From: Robinsoniella peoriensis
GTDB taxonomy: Bacteria; Bacillota; Clostridia; Lachnospirales; Lachnospiraceae
NCBI RefSeq assembly: GCF_000797495.1
Contig: NZ_JTGN01000002.1
Location: forward strand, 496,001 to 560,000
Direction: 5' to 3'
DNA length: 64,000 bases
Positions 15,409 to 23,294 of this stretch are shown here, in pieces; within the stretch, counting starts at the first letter, position 1, and every line of letters begins with the position of its first letter. Below the pieces are notes generated by a model. It saw only the letters and a program-made list of their open reading frames with translations, had not been told where the DNA came from and made no database searches. Made by a program: the position numbers and the translations under genes.

Positions 15409-17148
15409 TTGAAAGCATGTTTAAAAGAAAATAAGTGGATTCTTGCATTGGTAATTGGCATTGGAGCACTAAGTTCAGTAGCATCCGCATTTATATCAAT
15501 TATTTTGCAAAAGATAGTGGATGCGGCGATTGGGCAGGATGTAAATACTTTCTGGCGTCTGTTTACATTTACTATGATTTATCTTCTTATATTGGGCGGA
15601 TTTGGTTTTCTGGAAGCTTACTGTGGAAAGGTTCTGATCCGGAATGTAACGAAGAGTCTTAGAAAAAAGACGTTTCAGGGATTGCTGAGCAGGAACCCGG
15701 AGGGTTTCTATAAGGTTAATACCGCGGATTATCTGTCAGCAATAGTAAACGATGTGAAGCTTGTGGAAGAAAATTATTTAGTACCAATTCAGCTCCTGGC
15801 TAAAATGGTCGTTTTGTTTGTAGCAACTCTTGGAATTCTGTTTTATTTAAGCTGGCTGGTAACGGTGATTCTAATCTTCTTTATGCTGTTAATGTTTTTA
15901 ATACCTGCATTTTTTGGGAAAGCGCTTCAGGTAAGGCAGAACAATTTTTCAGAAAAAATAGCAGAGTTTACGGCAAAATGTAAAGATTATTTGTCCGGTT
16001 ATGAGGTAATACGGGGATTTGCCATTGAGGGTTATATTCGAAAAGAATTCCAAAAGGAAAACCGGGATACTGCAGAGAGCAAGTTTATGGCTGACCGGCT
16101 GCTGGCGGTTAATGAGTGTTTTGCCAGTATTTTATCAGCGCTTTCCACTGTAATTATCGTTTTTGTAGCAGCCTATTTTGTCTTGACAGGCAGGTCTACG
16201 GTAGGAACCCTTTTGGCACTTGTCCAGTTAAGCGGAACATTTATAACGCCGGTAATGATGATTATGCAGAATTTACCTAAAATTACGGGAATGAAACCTG
16301 TGTTAGAGCGTCTCTCACGGCTTAGCCAGGAACAGGACACACAAGACACACAAGACACACAGGATAGCAGGATTTTGGGAACAGTGAGCAAAGGGGTATC
16401 CGGATCTTCTTTTAAAAGTCTGTTGAACATAGAAAAAGTTAGTTTTTCATACCAGGAGGAAAGAAATATTTTGAACGAAGTGGATCTGCAAATAGAACCT
16501 GCCAAAAAATATGCCATTATTGGGGAAAGCGGGAGCGGAAAGTCCACGCTGGTAAAATTGCTGACCGGATATTCAGACAGATATAGTGGCAGTATCCAGT
16601 TTGACGGACGTGAAATCAGGGATATGAATGGGAAGGATTTAAGTAATATTGTATCGATGATTCATCAGAATGTATATTTATTTGATACGGATATTTACCA
16701 GAATATCTGCCTGGAGCGGGAGTATTCCGGCACAGAACTGCAGGATGTAATAGACAGAAGCGGCATCAGTTTATTTTTGGACCAGATGGAAAATGGGCTA
16801 AAGACTCCGGCTGGAGAAAATGGAATACACCTGTCCGGGGGGCAGCGCCAAAGAGTAGCAGTAGCAAGAGCACTGATCCGAAGAACCCCCCTGTTAATAT
16901 TGGATGAAGGCACCTCAGCGGTAGATATGCAGACGGCATATGATATGGAAAATCGGCTTCTGGCCCAGGAAAAACTGGCGCTGATTACCATTACCCACAA
17001 TCTGAAGGAAGAATTGCTGAAACAGTATGACCAGGTAATTTTTATGAAAAATGGAGAGATTGTAGAAAAAGGATCTTACAATCAGTTAAAAGAAAAACAG
17101 GGAGCATTTTTTGATTTTATGAATTTACAGGAAAAAATAGAGAACTAA
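15409..17148 (+). CDS. ABC-type exporter, fused membrane and ATPase domains
   Basis: 579 residues from a TTG start at 15409, preceded by GAGAGGT and matching the usual short N-terminus (KACLKENKWILALV). Residues ~10-305 form a six-helix type IV exporter domain. A hydrophilic linker contains a QDT triplet repeat. The ATPase domain (~345-570) has Walker A GESGSGKST, signature LSGGQRQRVAVARALI, Walker B LLILDEGTS and switch His in TITHN. It acts as a homo- or heterodimer exporting a drug, lipid or peptide. The adjacent ArsR-type regulator suggests induction by its substrate. No partner half-transporter is nearby. Confidence 0.88.
   Translation: MKACLKENKWILALVIGIGALSSVASAFISIILQKIVDAAIGQDVNTFWRLFTFTMIYLLILGGFGFLEAYCGKVLIRNVTKSLRKKTFQGLLSRNPEGFYKVNTADYLSAIVNDVKLVEENYLVPIQLLAKMVVLFVATLGILFYLSWLVTVILIFFMLLMFLIPAFFGKALQVRQNNFSEKIAEFTAKCKDYLSGYEVIRGFAIEGYIRKEFQKENRDTAESKFMADRLLAVNECFASILSALSTVIIVFVAAYFVLTGRSTVGTLLALVQLSGTFITPVMMIMQNLPKITGMKPVLERLSRLSQEQDTQDTQDTQDSRILGTVSKGVSGSSFKSLLNIEKVSFSYQEERNILNEVDLQIEPAKKYAIIGESGSGKSTLVKLLTGYSDRYSGSIQFDGREIRDMNGKDLSNIVSMIHQNVYLFDTDIYQNICLEREYSGTELQDVIDRSGISLFLDQMENGLKTPAGENGIHLSGGQRQRVAVARALIRRTPLLILDEGTSAVDMQTAYDMENRLLAQEKLALITITHNLKEELLKQYDQVIFMKNGEIVEKGSYNQLKEKQGAFFDFMNLQEKIEN
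16333..16365 (+). repeat. In-frame 9-bp tandem repeat in the exporter linker
   Basis: CAGGACACA/CAAGACACA/CAAGACACA/CAGGAT encodes Gln-Asp-Thr triplets between the membrane and ATPase domains. Unit changes by slippage would keep the frame and only alter linker length. Confidence 0.8.
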
Positions 17149-17236
17149 TTTTATAAAAGTACTTTCTTTTCATAATGTAATGGTTTAAACTACAAACAGG
17201 AGAAAAAAGATTTTATCTACTTTTATGCAGAAGCGT

Positions 17237-17265
17237 TTGACAAGCGGCGCTAAAAGAATTAGGAT
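17237..17265 (+). promoter_or_regulatory. Promoter upstream of the lipoprotein gene
   Basis: TTGACA (17237-17242), a 17-base spacer and TAGGAT (17260-17265). The resulting transcript would have a leader of about 205 bases containing the structured element at 17374. The rest of 17149-17373 shows nothing I can name. Confidence 0.55.
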
Positions 17266-17373
17266 TGTAAATAATTAATATAACAGTCGTTCATTCCATA
17301 TTATTGAATTTCATGATCGACTGGCATATAATCAGGATACATAAGAAATGTATTGCCGAAAGAGGAGTAGAAG

Positions 17374-17478
17374 GGTTGAAAGAAAATAACGCAGAAAGGA
17401 TGCCACGATGTGATTCTTTCAATCTGTTTGATTGTGGCAGTATTGCAGCCTTACCTGCAATATGCAATGGGAATAAAT
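17374..17478 (+). promoter_or_regulatory. Recurring leader RNA element, copy A (before lipoprotein gene)
   Basis: Helix 1 is GGTTGAAAGAA (17374-17384) with TTCTTTCAATC (17414-17424). Helix 2 is GCCAC (17402-17406) with GTGGC (17434-17438), interleaved with helix 1. Helix 3 is TATTGCAG (17441-17448) with CTGCAATA (17455-17462), then TGCAATGGG and the ATG at 17479. The element has an open frame from GTG 17410 into the lipoprotein gene, but copy B is frame-shifted relative to it, so conservation is at RNA/DNA level. Confidence 0.65.
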
Positions 17479-18498
17479 ATGAGAAAAAAGGTACTTTTAC
17501 TAGTTTTGCTATGCAGTATATTGGGATTTAATGCAGGATGCCAGAAAGATGGCAAAGCAGATGCAGCAAAAGGAACGGCAGAAAGCAGTACTTCTGAAAT
17601 TATGAAAGTAACGGAAAGCGGCGGCGGAGCACAGACAAATGCTGTCGGTGATTCCCAGAATTCAGAAGGAGTGAAATTATACATATCTACGGGAGATGGT
17701 AAGTTTCAGAGTTACGACTATTCTGAGACAGAGGAAGCCACGCCCGACAGCCTGGTAAAAGCAATGGAAACACTGACCGGATGGAATATATCTCTGGCTG
17801 ATCAGATAACCACGGGAAAAGGCGGAATGACGGTGTGCATTACCGGAGAAAGCGCTGTTTTTATGGGACCACCATTTAACCAGAAGGAAAACTTCCATGT
17901 TTACGATGCGCAAAGTATGGTGTATGCCGTACTGGACAGTATCCAGAAAACACTTCAGACTTATGCGAGTCCAAAAAATCCGGAAAGTGTAGATATTTAT
18001 TATTGTATGGAAGGGAATGTGCCCATACGCATTGATAATCTGGATGTTACAATTCCCATGGATCAGCCTTATACCCATGAAGTGCTGGCAAAGCTGTTTC
18101 AGCATGCTGATGCACCTACCGGTACTGGTTCAACGAATGCAGGAGGTAATGTTCGGGGATCTAAAGCTTATGGACAGACGGATGCAGGTAACACTACAGA
18201 TGGACAAGGAAATTATGAACAGCCGGAGGTACAAGGAGACGGCAGCTATCAGCAGCCTGGAGTACAGGATGGGCAGGAAGGTTACCAACAGCCGGGGACA
18301 GCAGAGAGTGGAGCTTATGAGCAGCCCGGAGTGCAGGATGGAGCAGGTGATTACCAGCAGCCCGGAGTGCAGGGTGGCGAAGAAAATGAACAGCCAGAAG
18401 TAACAGATGGGCAGGAAAATTACCAGGAGCCGGATGTCAGCGGGCCTGGTGATATAGAGAATCAGTCTTTGCCGCAGGAGAATGACAGCTGGCAGTAG
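17479..18498 (+). CDS. Lipoprotein with GerMN-like domain and Gln/Pro/Gly repeats
   Basis: 339 residues from ATG 17479, giving a clean lipoprotein signal (RKKVLLLVLLCSILGFNAGC, lipidated Cys about residue 21). A longer in-frame start at 17410 would only add residues encoded by the repeated leader. After a Ser/Thr/Gly-rich linker, residues ~65-215 look like a GerMN-type (spore-germination/sporulation) domain, a moderate-confidence call. From ~235 to the end are imperfect ~15-residue repeats (YQQPGVQDG and variants), likely an extended cell-wall-spanning region. Translation seems to depend on the leader element, since no classical GGAGG is present. Ligand or partner unknown. Confidence 0.7.
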   Translation: MRKKVLLLVLLCSILGFNAGCQKDGKADAAKGTAESSTSEIMKVTESGGGAQTNAVGDSQNSEGVKLYISTGDGKFQSYDYSETEEATPDSLVKAMETLTGWNISLADQITTGKGGMTVCITGESAVFMGPPFNQKENFHVYDAQSMVYAVLDSIQKTLQTYASPKNPESVDIYYCMEGNVPIRIDNLDVTIPMDQPYTHEVLAKLFQHADAPTGTGSTNAGGNVRGSKAYGQTDAGNTTDGQGNYEQPEVQGDGSYQQPGVQDGQEGYQQPGTAESGAYEQPGVQDGAGDYQQPGVQGGEENEQPEVTDGQENYQEPDVSGPGDIENQSLPQENDSWQ

Positions 18499-18598
18499 AT
18501 ACTGGGATAAGGCCAATATTTTATATAAAGTTAACTGGTATTTTTGAAACGAATATAGTATAATCCCCTATGAAGGCAAAAAGATTAGGAGATTGTAC

Positions 18599-19447
18599 AT
18601 GTTTGGCTATGTTACCATTTATAAACCGGAGTTAAAAGTTAAAGATTATTATAAATATAAAGCATATTATTGCGGTTTATGCAGAACCCTAAAAGAGAAC
18701 TTCGGATTCCGCGGCCAAATGACGCTGACCTATGATATGACTTTTGTAGTCATTCTGCTTACTTCACTGTACGAACATAAAATGAAGAACAGCAAATATC
18801 ATTGTGTAGTACATCCGGTTAAAAAAATGGACATGCTGCAAAATGACTTTACAGAATATGCAGCAGAGATGAATGTAATATTATCTTATTATCATTTTAT
18901 AGATGACTGGGAAGATGAAAAGAGTATGGCTGGGCTTGCAGGCAGTAAGCTGCTTGGCAAAAGCGTAAAAAGCATCATTTCGAAATATCCGGATAAGTGT
19001 AAAACCATACAGCGCTGTTTAAAAAAACTTCAGGAATATGAAAAAAAGCAGATAACGGATATGGATGCCGTTGCCGGAAGCTTTGGCGAATTAATGGGTG
19101 AACTTCTGGTTTACAGGAAAGACCAGTGGGAAGACAGACTTCGTAAAATGGGATTTTTCCTTGGTAAATTTATATATATCATGGATGCCTATGAGGATGT
19201 GAAAAAAGATATTGAAAAAGGTAATTATAATCCTCTCATCCCATTACAGGGAAAAGAGAATTATGAAGCGGTTTGTGAGCAGATGCTTAATATGATGATG
19301 GGAGAGTGCAGCAGAGAATTTGAGCTGCTGCCCTGTCTTTGGGATGTGGATATCCTGAAAAATATACTCTACGTCGGAGTATGGACAAAATATGATAAAA
19401 TACAAAAAGAAATGAAAGAAGGAAAGGAACAGAAAAATGGTAAGTGA
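18599..19447 (+). CDS. DUF5685 family protein
   Basis: 282 residues from ATG 18599 (AGGAG upstream; TTG 18593 is a poorer start). Family hallmarks are [16 protein letters not shown] at the start, YYCGLCRTL with a Cys pair and an all-helical body. Two acidic motifs, FIDDWEDEK (~100) and [18 protein letters not shown] (~200), resemble the Asp-rich metal sites of isoprenoid synthases, an analogy I cannot prove here. A TATAAT lies at 18559-18564. It overlaps the J-domain gene by 11 bases, and the same pairing is familiar in Clostridia. The role is unknown. Confidence 0.8.
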   Translation: MFGYVTIYKPELKVKDYYKYKAYYCGLCRTLKENFGFRGQMTLTYDMTFVVILLTSLYEHKMKNSKYHCVVHPVKKMDMLQNDFTEYAAEMNVILSYYHFIDDWEDEKSMAGLAGSKLLGKSVKSIISKYPDKCKTIQRCLKKLQEYEKKQITDMDAVAGSFGELMGELLVYRKDQWEDRLRKMGFFLGKFIYIMDAYEDVKKDIEKGNYNPLIPLQGKENYEAVCEQMLNMMMGECSREFELLPCLWDVDILKNILYVGVWTKYDKIQKEMKEGKEQKNGK

Positions 19448-20054
19448 TCCATATAGCGTATTGGGGATTTCATCCAATGCGACCAATGATGAAGTAAAGA
19501 GAGCATACAGAGATTTGAGCAGGAAATACCATCCTGATTCTTATTCGAATAATCCACTGGCGGGTCTGGCTGAAGAAAAGTTTAAAGAAGTGCAGGAAGC
19601 CTATGATCAGATTATGAAGGAACGGGAAAGCGGCTATAGTTCAGGCGGTTATACTGCCGGAGGATATCAGAGCAGCCAGGATGATTCCAATGAGATGAAG
19701 TCTGTAACGAATTATATAAATTCGGGATATTATCAGGATGCATTGAATATGTTATCAAGAATGCAGAATCGTACCGCGAAGTGGTATTACTACAGTGCGG
19801 TGGCTAATTCCGGTATCGGCAATAATGTGCAGGCGATGAACCAGGCACAGCAGGCATGCAGTATGGAACCAAACAACCAGGAGTACCGAAATCTGGTTAA
19901 TCAATTGCAGTGGAGCGGTCAGCGTTACCAGTCTAACAGTTATGGGAACGGGCGTTCTGCCGGCGGATGTACGACCGGTAATTGTTGTTGTGATCTGTGG
20001 TGTGCAGATTCACTTTGCGAATGTATGGGAGGAGATCTTTGTTCATGCATGTAA
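19437..20054 (+). CDS. J-domain (DnaJ-like) protein with Cys-rich C-terminus
   Basis: 205 residues. An N-terminal J domain at about 1-62 ([22 protein letters not shown]) holds the HPD tripeptide (KYHPDSY), which stimulates DnaK-type ATPase. After a Gly/Ser linker comes a TPR-like helical region (~85-160). The last ~30 residues are Cys-rich ([23 protein letters not shown]), perhaps a metal or lipid attachment segment. It lacks the zinc-finger and substrate domains of true DnaJ, so it is a specialised co-chaperone. It is co-translated with the DUF5685 gene upstream and overlaps the membrane protein downstream. Confidence 0.85.
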   Translation: MVSDPYSVLGISSNATNDEVKRAYRDLSRKYHPDSYSNNPLAGLAEEKFKEVQEAYDQIMKERESGYSSGGYTAGGYQSSQDDSNEMKSVTNYINSGYYQDALNMLSRMQNRTAKWYYYSAVANSGIGNNVQAMNQAQQACSMEPNNQEYRNLVNQLQWSGQRYQSNSYGNGRSAGGCTTGNCCCDLWCADSLCECMGGDLCSCM

Positions 20055-20578
20055 GTGGCAAAAAAATGGCATTTTCAGGCCTGTTACTGGCGCTTACGAT
20101 TGTACTTATGGTGCTGAGCGGTGTCTTTCAGTTTAACACGTTGTTTTTACTGGGAGCAGCTTCGTTTTTCGTGGGAATTATGATCCGGGAATTTGGATTA
20201 AAGCTGGGCGCCGGCTTTTACATAGGAGCGGTCATTCTGGGCCTGCTGATAGCGCCGGATAAACTGCACTGCCTTACTTTTGCGATTATGGGACTCTATG
20301 TTCTGGCGATTGAATTTGTATGGCTGAAACTTGGAAAAGTATGTCCAAATGCCAAAGGCCGCAGGATATTCTGGATTTTCAAATATCTCATTTTTAATGT
20401 ATTATTCTTACCGATGCTGTTTCTTTTTCCAAAGCTTCTGTTTGCTGGGGAGATATCAGGATGGATTCTTCTGGTAGCAGTAGTATTGGGACAGATTGTT
20501 CTTTTTATTTATGATAAAGCATACGAGTATTTTCAGGCAAGTATATGGGGAAAATACCGGAAACAATTAGGATTTTAA
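20045..20578 (+). CDS. Uncharacterised integral membrane protein
   Basis: 177 residues from ATG 20045, which has GGGAGGAG about 10 bases upstream and overlaps the J-domain gene end. Predicted membrane segments are at about 9-27, 30-46, 52-68, 76-96, 115-137 and 143-165, with few charged residues except the C-terminal [18 protein letters not shown]. No transporter signature is recognised. Tight overlap with the DUF5685/J-domain pair suggests a three-protein membrane-associated unit. A shared terminator follows. Confidence 0.65.
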   Translation: MHVSGKKMAFSGLLLALTIVLMVLSGVFQFNTLFLLGAASFFVGIMIREFGLKLGAGFYIGAVILGLLIAPDKLHCLTFAIMGLYVLAIEFVWLKLGKVCPNAKGRRIFWIFKYLIFNVLFLPMLFLFPKLLFAGEISGWILLVAVVLGQIVLFIYDKAYEYFQASIWGKYRKQLGF

Positions 20579-20633
20579 AAAAAGCTCATATGGCTGTACG
20601 TAATTGTGCGTCAGCGATATGGGCTTTTTTACA
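20576..20633. terminator. Bidirectional terminator
   Basis: AAAAAAGCTCATAT and CTG pair with CAG and ATATGGGCTTTTTT. It has a T tract on both strands and lies between convergent genes (membrane protein on plus, symporter on minus). Confidence 0.85.
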
Positions 20634-20637
20634 TTTT

Positions 20638-22053
20638 TTACTTCAATCGTTTCTTCTTTTTACGATCCGGGGTTATTACTGTATCCTGGAAATGAAAACA
20701 TTCTTTTGCAACTGTCTTATTCAATACTAACAGGCAGATCAGATTGGGAATTGCCATAAGTCCGTTCATTGTATCTGAAAAATCCCATACTACCTGCAAA
20801 GTAGTAGTAGCGCCGAGAAAAATGATCAGGCAGAAGATAATACGGTAAAGATAAGTGATCTTTGGGGACTTCACCAGATATTCCAAAGATTTTTCACCAT
20901 AGTATTCCCAGCCTAAAATGGTGGAGAAAGCAAATAATGTAATGCCGATGGTGACAAGCCAACCCCCGGCACCACCAAGAGCGGTAGAAAAAGCCTGTAT
21001 GGTCAGGTTTACTCCGGTGATTACTTTTCCGTCCACACCCAGTGTACCAAGAACACCGGAGGAAGCGATTGCAAGTCCGGTTATGGAGCAGACAACCAAA
21101 GTGTCAAAGAAGGTACCTGTCATGTTGATATAACCCTGTCTGGACGGATGATCCGTTTTGGCGGCAGCAGCGGCGATTGGAGCAGATCCAAGCCCTGCTT
21201 CATTAGAAAATACCCCTCTTGCGACGCCCCAGCGCATTGCAGAAAGCATGCTGGCGATAATGGTACCGCCCACCCCTCCGGCAATGGCGTCCGGTGAAAA
21301 AGCCATATGTATGATCTGTGCAATACCGGCTGGAAGATTTTTAAAATTCAGAATTATGACAATAAGACCGCATATAAAGTAGAGGACGGCCATGAAAGGA
21401 ACAATCAGGGAGCATACTTTACCGATACTTTTAATCCCTCCCACAAGCACGATCAGAGCCAGAATCATAATCACTGCACCCGTTACAGAGAGCGGAATGC
21501 CAAAGGTATCATGCAGGGCAAGGGATATGGAATTTGCCTGGGTCATGTTGCCGATTCCAAAAGATGCCACAACCGCAAAGACGGAAAAGAGTGCGGCAAG
21601 AACAGAGCCGATCCATTTGATGCGAAAACCGTTTTTCATGGCATACATAGGGCCGCCTGCCATTTCACCAAATACATTGGTTTCACGGTATTTTACAGCG
21701 AGAACGCTTTCTGCATACTTGGTAGAAAGTCCAAACAGAGCACTGATCCACATCCAGACAAGAGCTCCGGGACCACCTATAACCATAGCCGTAGCAACAC
21801 CAACGATATTTCCTGTACCAATTGTAGCAGCAAGAGCTGTCATCAGAGATTGAAAAGGTGAGATGTCACCACTGTTAGAGTCCATATCCGGATCGGCTTT
21901 TTGAAAAACGGACCGCAGAGCGTAACCCAGGTTGCGCCAGGGAAGAAATTTGAGGCGAATAGTCATGAAAATGCCGGTTCCGACCAGCAGTATCAGCATG
22001 ACAGGCCCCCAGACAAAACTGTTAACATCGGATAAGATCGTTGAGAAATTCAT
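20638..22053 (-). CDS. Sodium:alanine/glycine symporter (AGCS family)
   Basis: 471 residues with about 11 membrane segments. AGCS signatures are FQSLMTALAATIGTGNIVGVATA and GPGALVWMWISALFGLSTKYAE near the N-terminus, GGPMYAMKNG and RWGVARGVFSNEAGLGSAPIA. It imports alanine or glycine with sodium. The start has AGGAGG eight bases upstream on the minus strand. A 22-codon open frame on the same strand (22118-22050) ends in TGA overlapping this ATG, so the symporter may be translationally coupled to a leader peptide. No glycine riboswitch is recognisable. Confidence 0.9.
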   Translation of the reverse strand: MNFSTILSDVNSFVWGPVMLILLVGTGIFMTIRLKFLPWRNLGYALRSVFQKADPDMDSNSGDISPFQSLMTALAATIGTGNIVGVATAMVIGGPGALVWMWISALFGLSTKYAESVLAVKYRETNVFGEMAGGPMYAMKNGFRIKWIGSVLAALFSVFAVVASFGIGNMTQANSISLALHDTFGIPLSVTGAVIMILALIVLVGGIKSIGKVCSLIVPFMAVLYFICGLIVIILNFKNLPAGIAQIIHMAFSPDAIAGGVGGTIIASMLSAMRWGVARGVFSNEAGLGSAPIAAAAAKTDHPSRQGYINMTGTFFDTLVVCSITGLAIASSGVLGTLGVDGKVITGVNLTIQAFSTALGGAGGWLVTIGITLFAFSTILGWEYYGEKSLEYLVKSPKITYLYRIIFCLIIFLGATTTLQVVWDFSDTMNGLMAIPNLICLLVLNKTVAKECFHFQDTVITPDRKKKKRLK

Positions 22054-22118
22054 GTTGGTTTCCTCCTGATAATTATTCCCGTGAGCAACAAGCCAGACGG
22101 ACGCGCTTGCGTGTTCAT
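22050..22118 (-). CDS. Possible 22-codon leader peptide upstream of the AGCS symporter
   Basis: ATG AAC ACG CAA ... ACA TGA encodes MNTQARPSGLLL followed by TGIIIRRKPT. Its TGA overlaps the symporter ATG (ATGA) and its 3' part contains the symporter's AGGAGG. No good ribosome site precedes it, so translation is uncertain; it may instead be an RNA structure that happens to be open. Confidence 0.35.
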   Translation of the reverse strand: MNTQARPSGLLLTGIIIRRKPT

Positions 22119-22121
22119 TTG

Positions 22122-22174
22122 GCGACTGCCACGAGGTTCAAATCCCCCGTCGCCTGAGGCGGGATATTTGACTT
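22122..22174. repeat. Nested inverted repeats with tRNA T-arm-like sequence
   Basis: GGCGAC and GTCGCC bracket a stretch containing GGTTCAAATCC. An outer hairpin TCAAAT.../...ATTTGA encloses CGCC-TGA-GGCG. On the minus strand this is the untranslated leader of the symporter gene. The remaining gene-free stretch to 22397 is AT-rich, with GTTAAC-type palindromes near 22175-22190. Confidence 0.5.
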
Positions 22175-22397
22175 AACAAGTTAACACGGTAGTGTATAAT
22201 TAAATAATTATAGCATGGATAAGAGGTGGGGGCAAGGAGTGTTTCTTTGTGATTTTATGTAGAGATATGCTGTAAATATGCCTTGCAACATTGAAGATTA
22301 CATATTATAATTTATTGGTACAGGCAGGAAAAAGTAACTGTTTGTAACACAGCCCTCCTTTATGGCGGGAATTACATTTAATGAAAGGAATAAAACT

Positions 22398-22919
22398 ATG
22401 GCACAGAATCCAATTGTAACCATTACTATGGAAAATGGCGATGTTATGAAAGCAGAATTATATCCGGAGATTGCACCAAACAGTGTAAACAATTTTATCA
22501 GCCTTATAAAAAAAGGTTTCTATGATGGAATTATTTTTCACCGTGTAATCAATGGATTTATGATCCAGGGCGGATGTCCTAACGGAAATGGTATGGGAGG
22601 TCCGGGATATAGTATTAAAGGAGAGTTCTCACAGAATGGTTTTGCAAACCAGTTTAAACATACACCGGGTGTTCTTTCCATGGCAAGAGCTATGGATCCC
22701 AACTCTGCAGGTTCCCAGTTCTTCATTATGCATAAGAATTCACCTCATCTGGATGGATCTTATGCGGCTTTCGGTAAAATTACGGAGGGTATGGATGTTG
22801 TAAATAAGATAGCAGAAACAGATACAGATTACAGCGACCGTCCATTAGATGAGCAAAAGATTAAATCTATGACAGTAGATACTTTTGGTGTTGATTATCC
22901 GGAACCGGAGAAATGCTAA
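22398..22919 (+). CDS. Peptidyl-prolyl cis-trans isomerase, cyclophilin type
   Basis: 173 residues from ATG 22398 (AAAGGA upstream). Cyclophilin core motifs are present: IIFHRVINGFMIQGGCPNGNGMGGPGY (~47-72), containing the active-site Phe-His-Arg, then GVLSMARAMDPNSAGSQFFIMH and LDGSYAAFGKI. It catalyses proline isomerisation in cytoplasmic folding; no signal peptide is present. Length is typical of bacterial PpiB-like proteins. It is monocistronic, with a terminator at 22950. Confidence 0.93.
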   Translation: MAQNPIVTITMENGDVMKAELYPEIAPNSVNNFISLIKKGFYDGIIFHRVINGFMIQGGCPNGNGMGGPGYSIKGEFSQNGFANQFKHTPGVLSMARAMDPNSAGSQFFIMHKNSPHLDGSYAAFGKITEGMDVVNKIAETDTDYSDRPLDEQKIKSMTVDTFGVDYPEPEKC

Positions 22920-22949
22920 TTTTTTAACAAACTAAAACAAATTTCATAT

Positions 22950-23015
22950 AAATATTCCTCAGAGTTTGGCATTTTATTAACGAAATAAACCGCCGGACCT
23001 GGGGAATATTTTTTT
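22950..23015 (+). terminator. Rho-independent terminator after the cyclophilin gene
   Basis: AAATATTCCTCAG pairs with CTGGGGAATATTT (one wobble) across a loop of about 36 bases, with a T tract. Confidence 0.75.
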
Positions 23016-23193
23016 GTTATTTGGAAATACTAGGTCAATTTACAAAAATTTTATAATTAGGGGTCCTGTCCTTTTGAAATGTGATTTTTTGTGAGAAAAT
23101 CTGTATTTATAGCGAATTTGAGCAGGTTACAATGTGGAATTTTACGAGTATTCAGATGGTAAAAAAATCTTTGTAGTTTTTTTAAAAAAAGGA

Positions 23194-23222
23194 TTGACAA
23201 AATTTTAACGGTATAGTATGAT
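23194..23222 (+). promoter_or_regulatory. adhE promoter
   Basis: Near-consensus TTGACA (23194-23199), 17-base spacer, TATGAT (23217-23222), with an A/T-rich upstream stretch that may act as an UP element. Between the cyclophilin terminator and this promoter nothing else is evident. Confidence 0.85.
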
Positions 23223-23226
23223 GACC

Positions 23227-23244
23227 TTGTTAAAAAATTGTCAA
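23227..23244. promoter_or_regulatory. Rex-type operator of adhE
   Basis: TTGTTAAAAAATTGTCAA fits the Rex consensus TTGTTAANNNNTTAACAA with two mismatches and begins 4 bases after the -10. Rex repressors sense NADH/NAD and control fermentation genes in Clostridia, which suits adhE. Confidence 0.75.
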
Positions 23245-23294
23245 TAAATGAACCAAAACAAATTATAAATTCACCTATTCAAGGAGGAACAAAC

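Noticed and set aside
17410..17478. Longer N-terminus of the lipoprotein starting at GTG 17410
   Set aside because: These codons lie in the repeated leader element, and adding them would bury the lipoprotein signal. The similar extension before ecfT is in a shifted frame.
21392..21861. Plus-strand ORFs inside the AGCS symporter gene
   Set aside because: They are antisense shadows of a well-recognised membrane protein, with no ribosome sites or domain motifs.
22122..22160. tRNA gene suggested by GGTTCAAATCC inside a GGCGAC/GTCGCC stem
   Set aside because: Only acceptor- and T-arm-like parts are present, the T stem has mismatches, and there is no D arm, anticodon arm or room for them.
22054..22200. 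Glycine riboswitch before the AGCS symporter
   Set aside because: No conserved tandem aptamer sequence or expected length. The structured part does not match that class.
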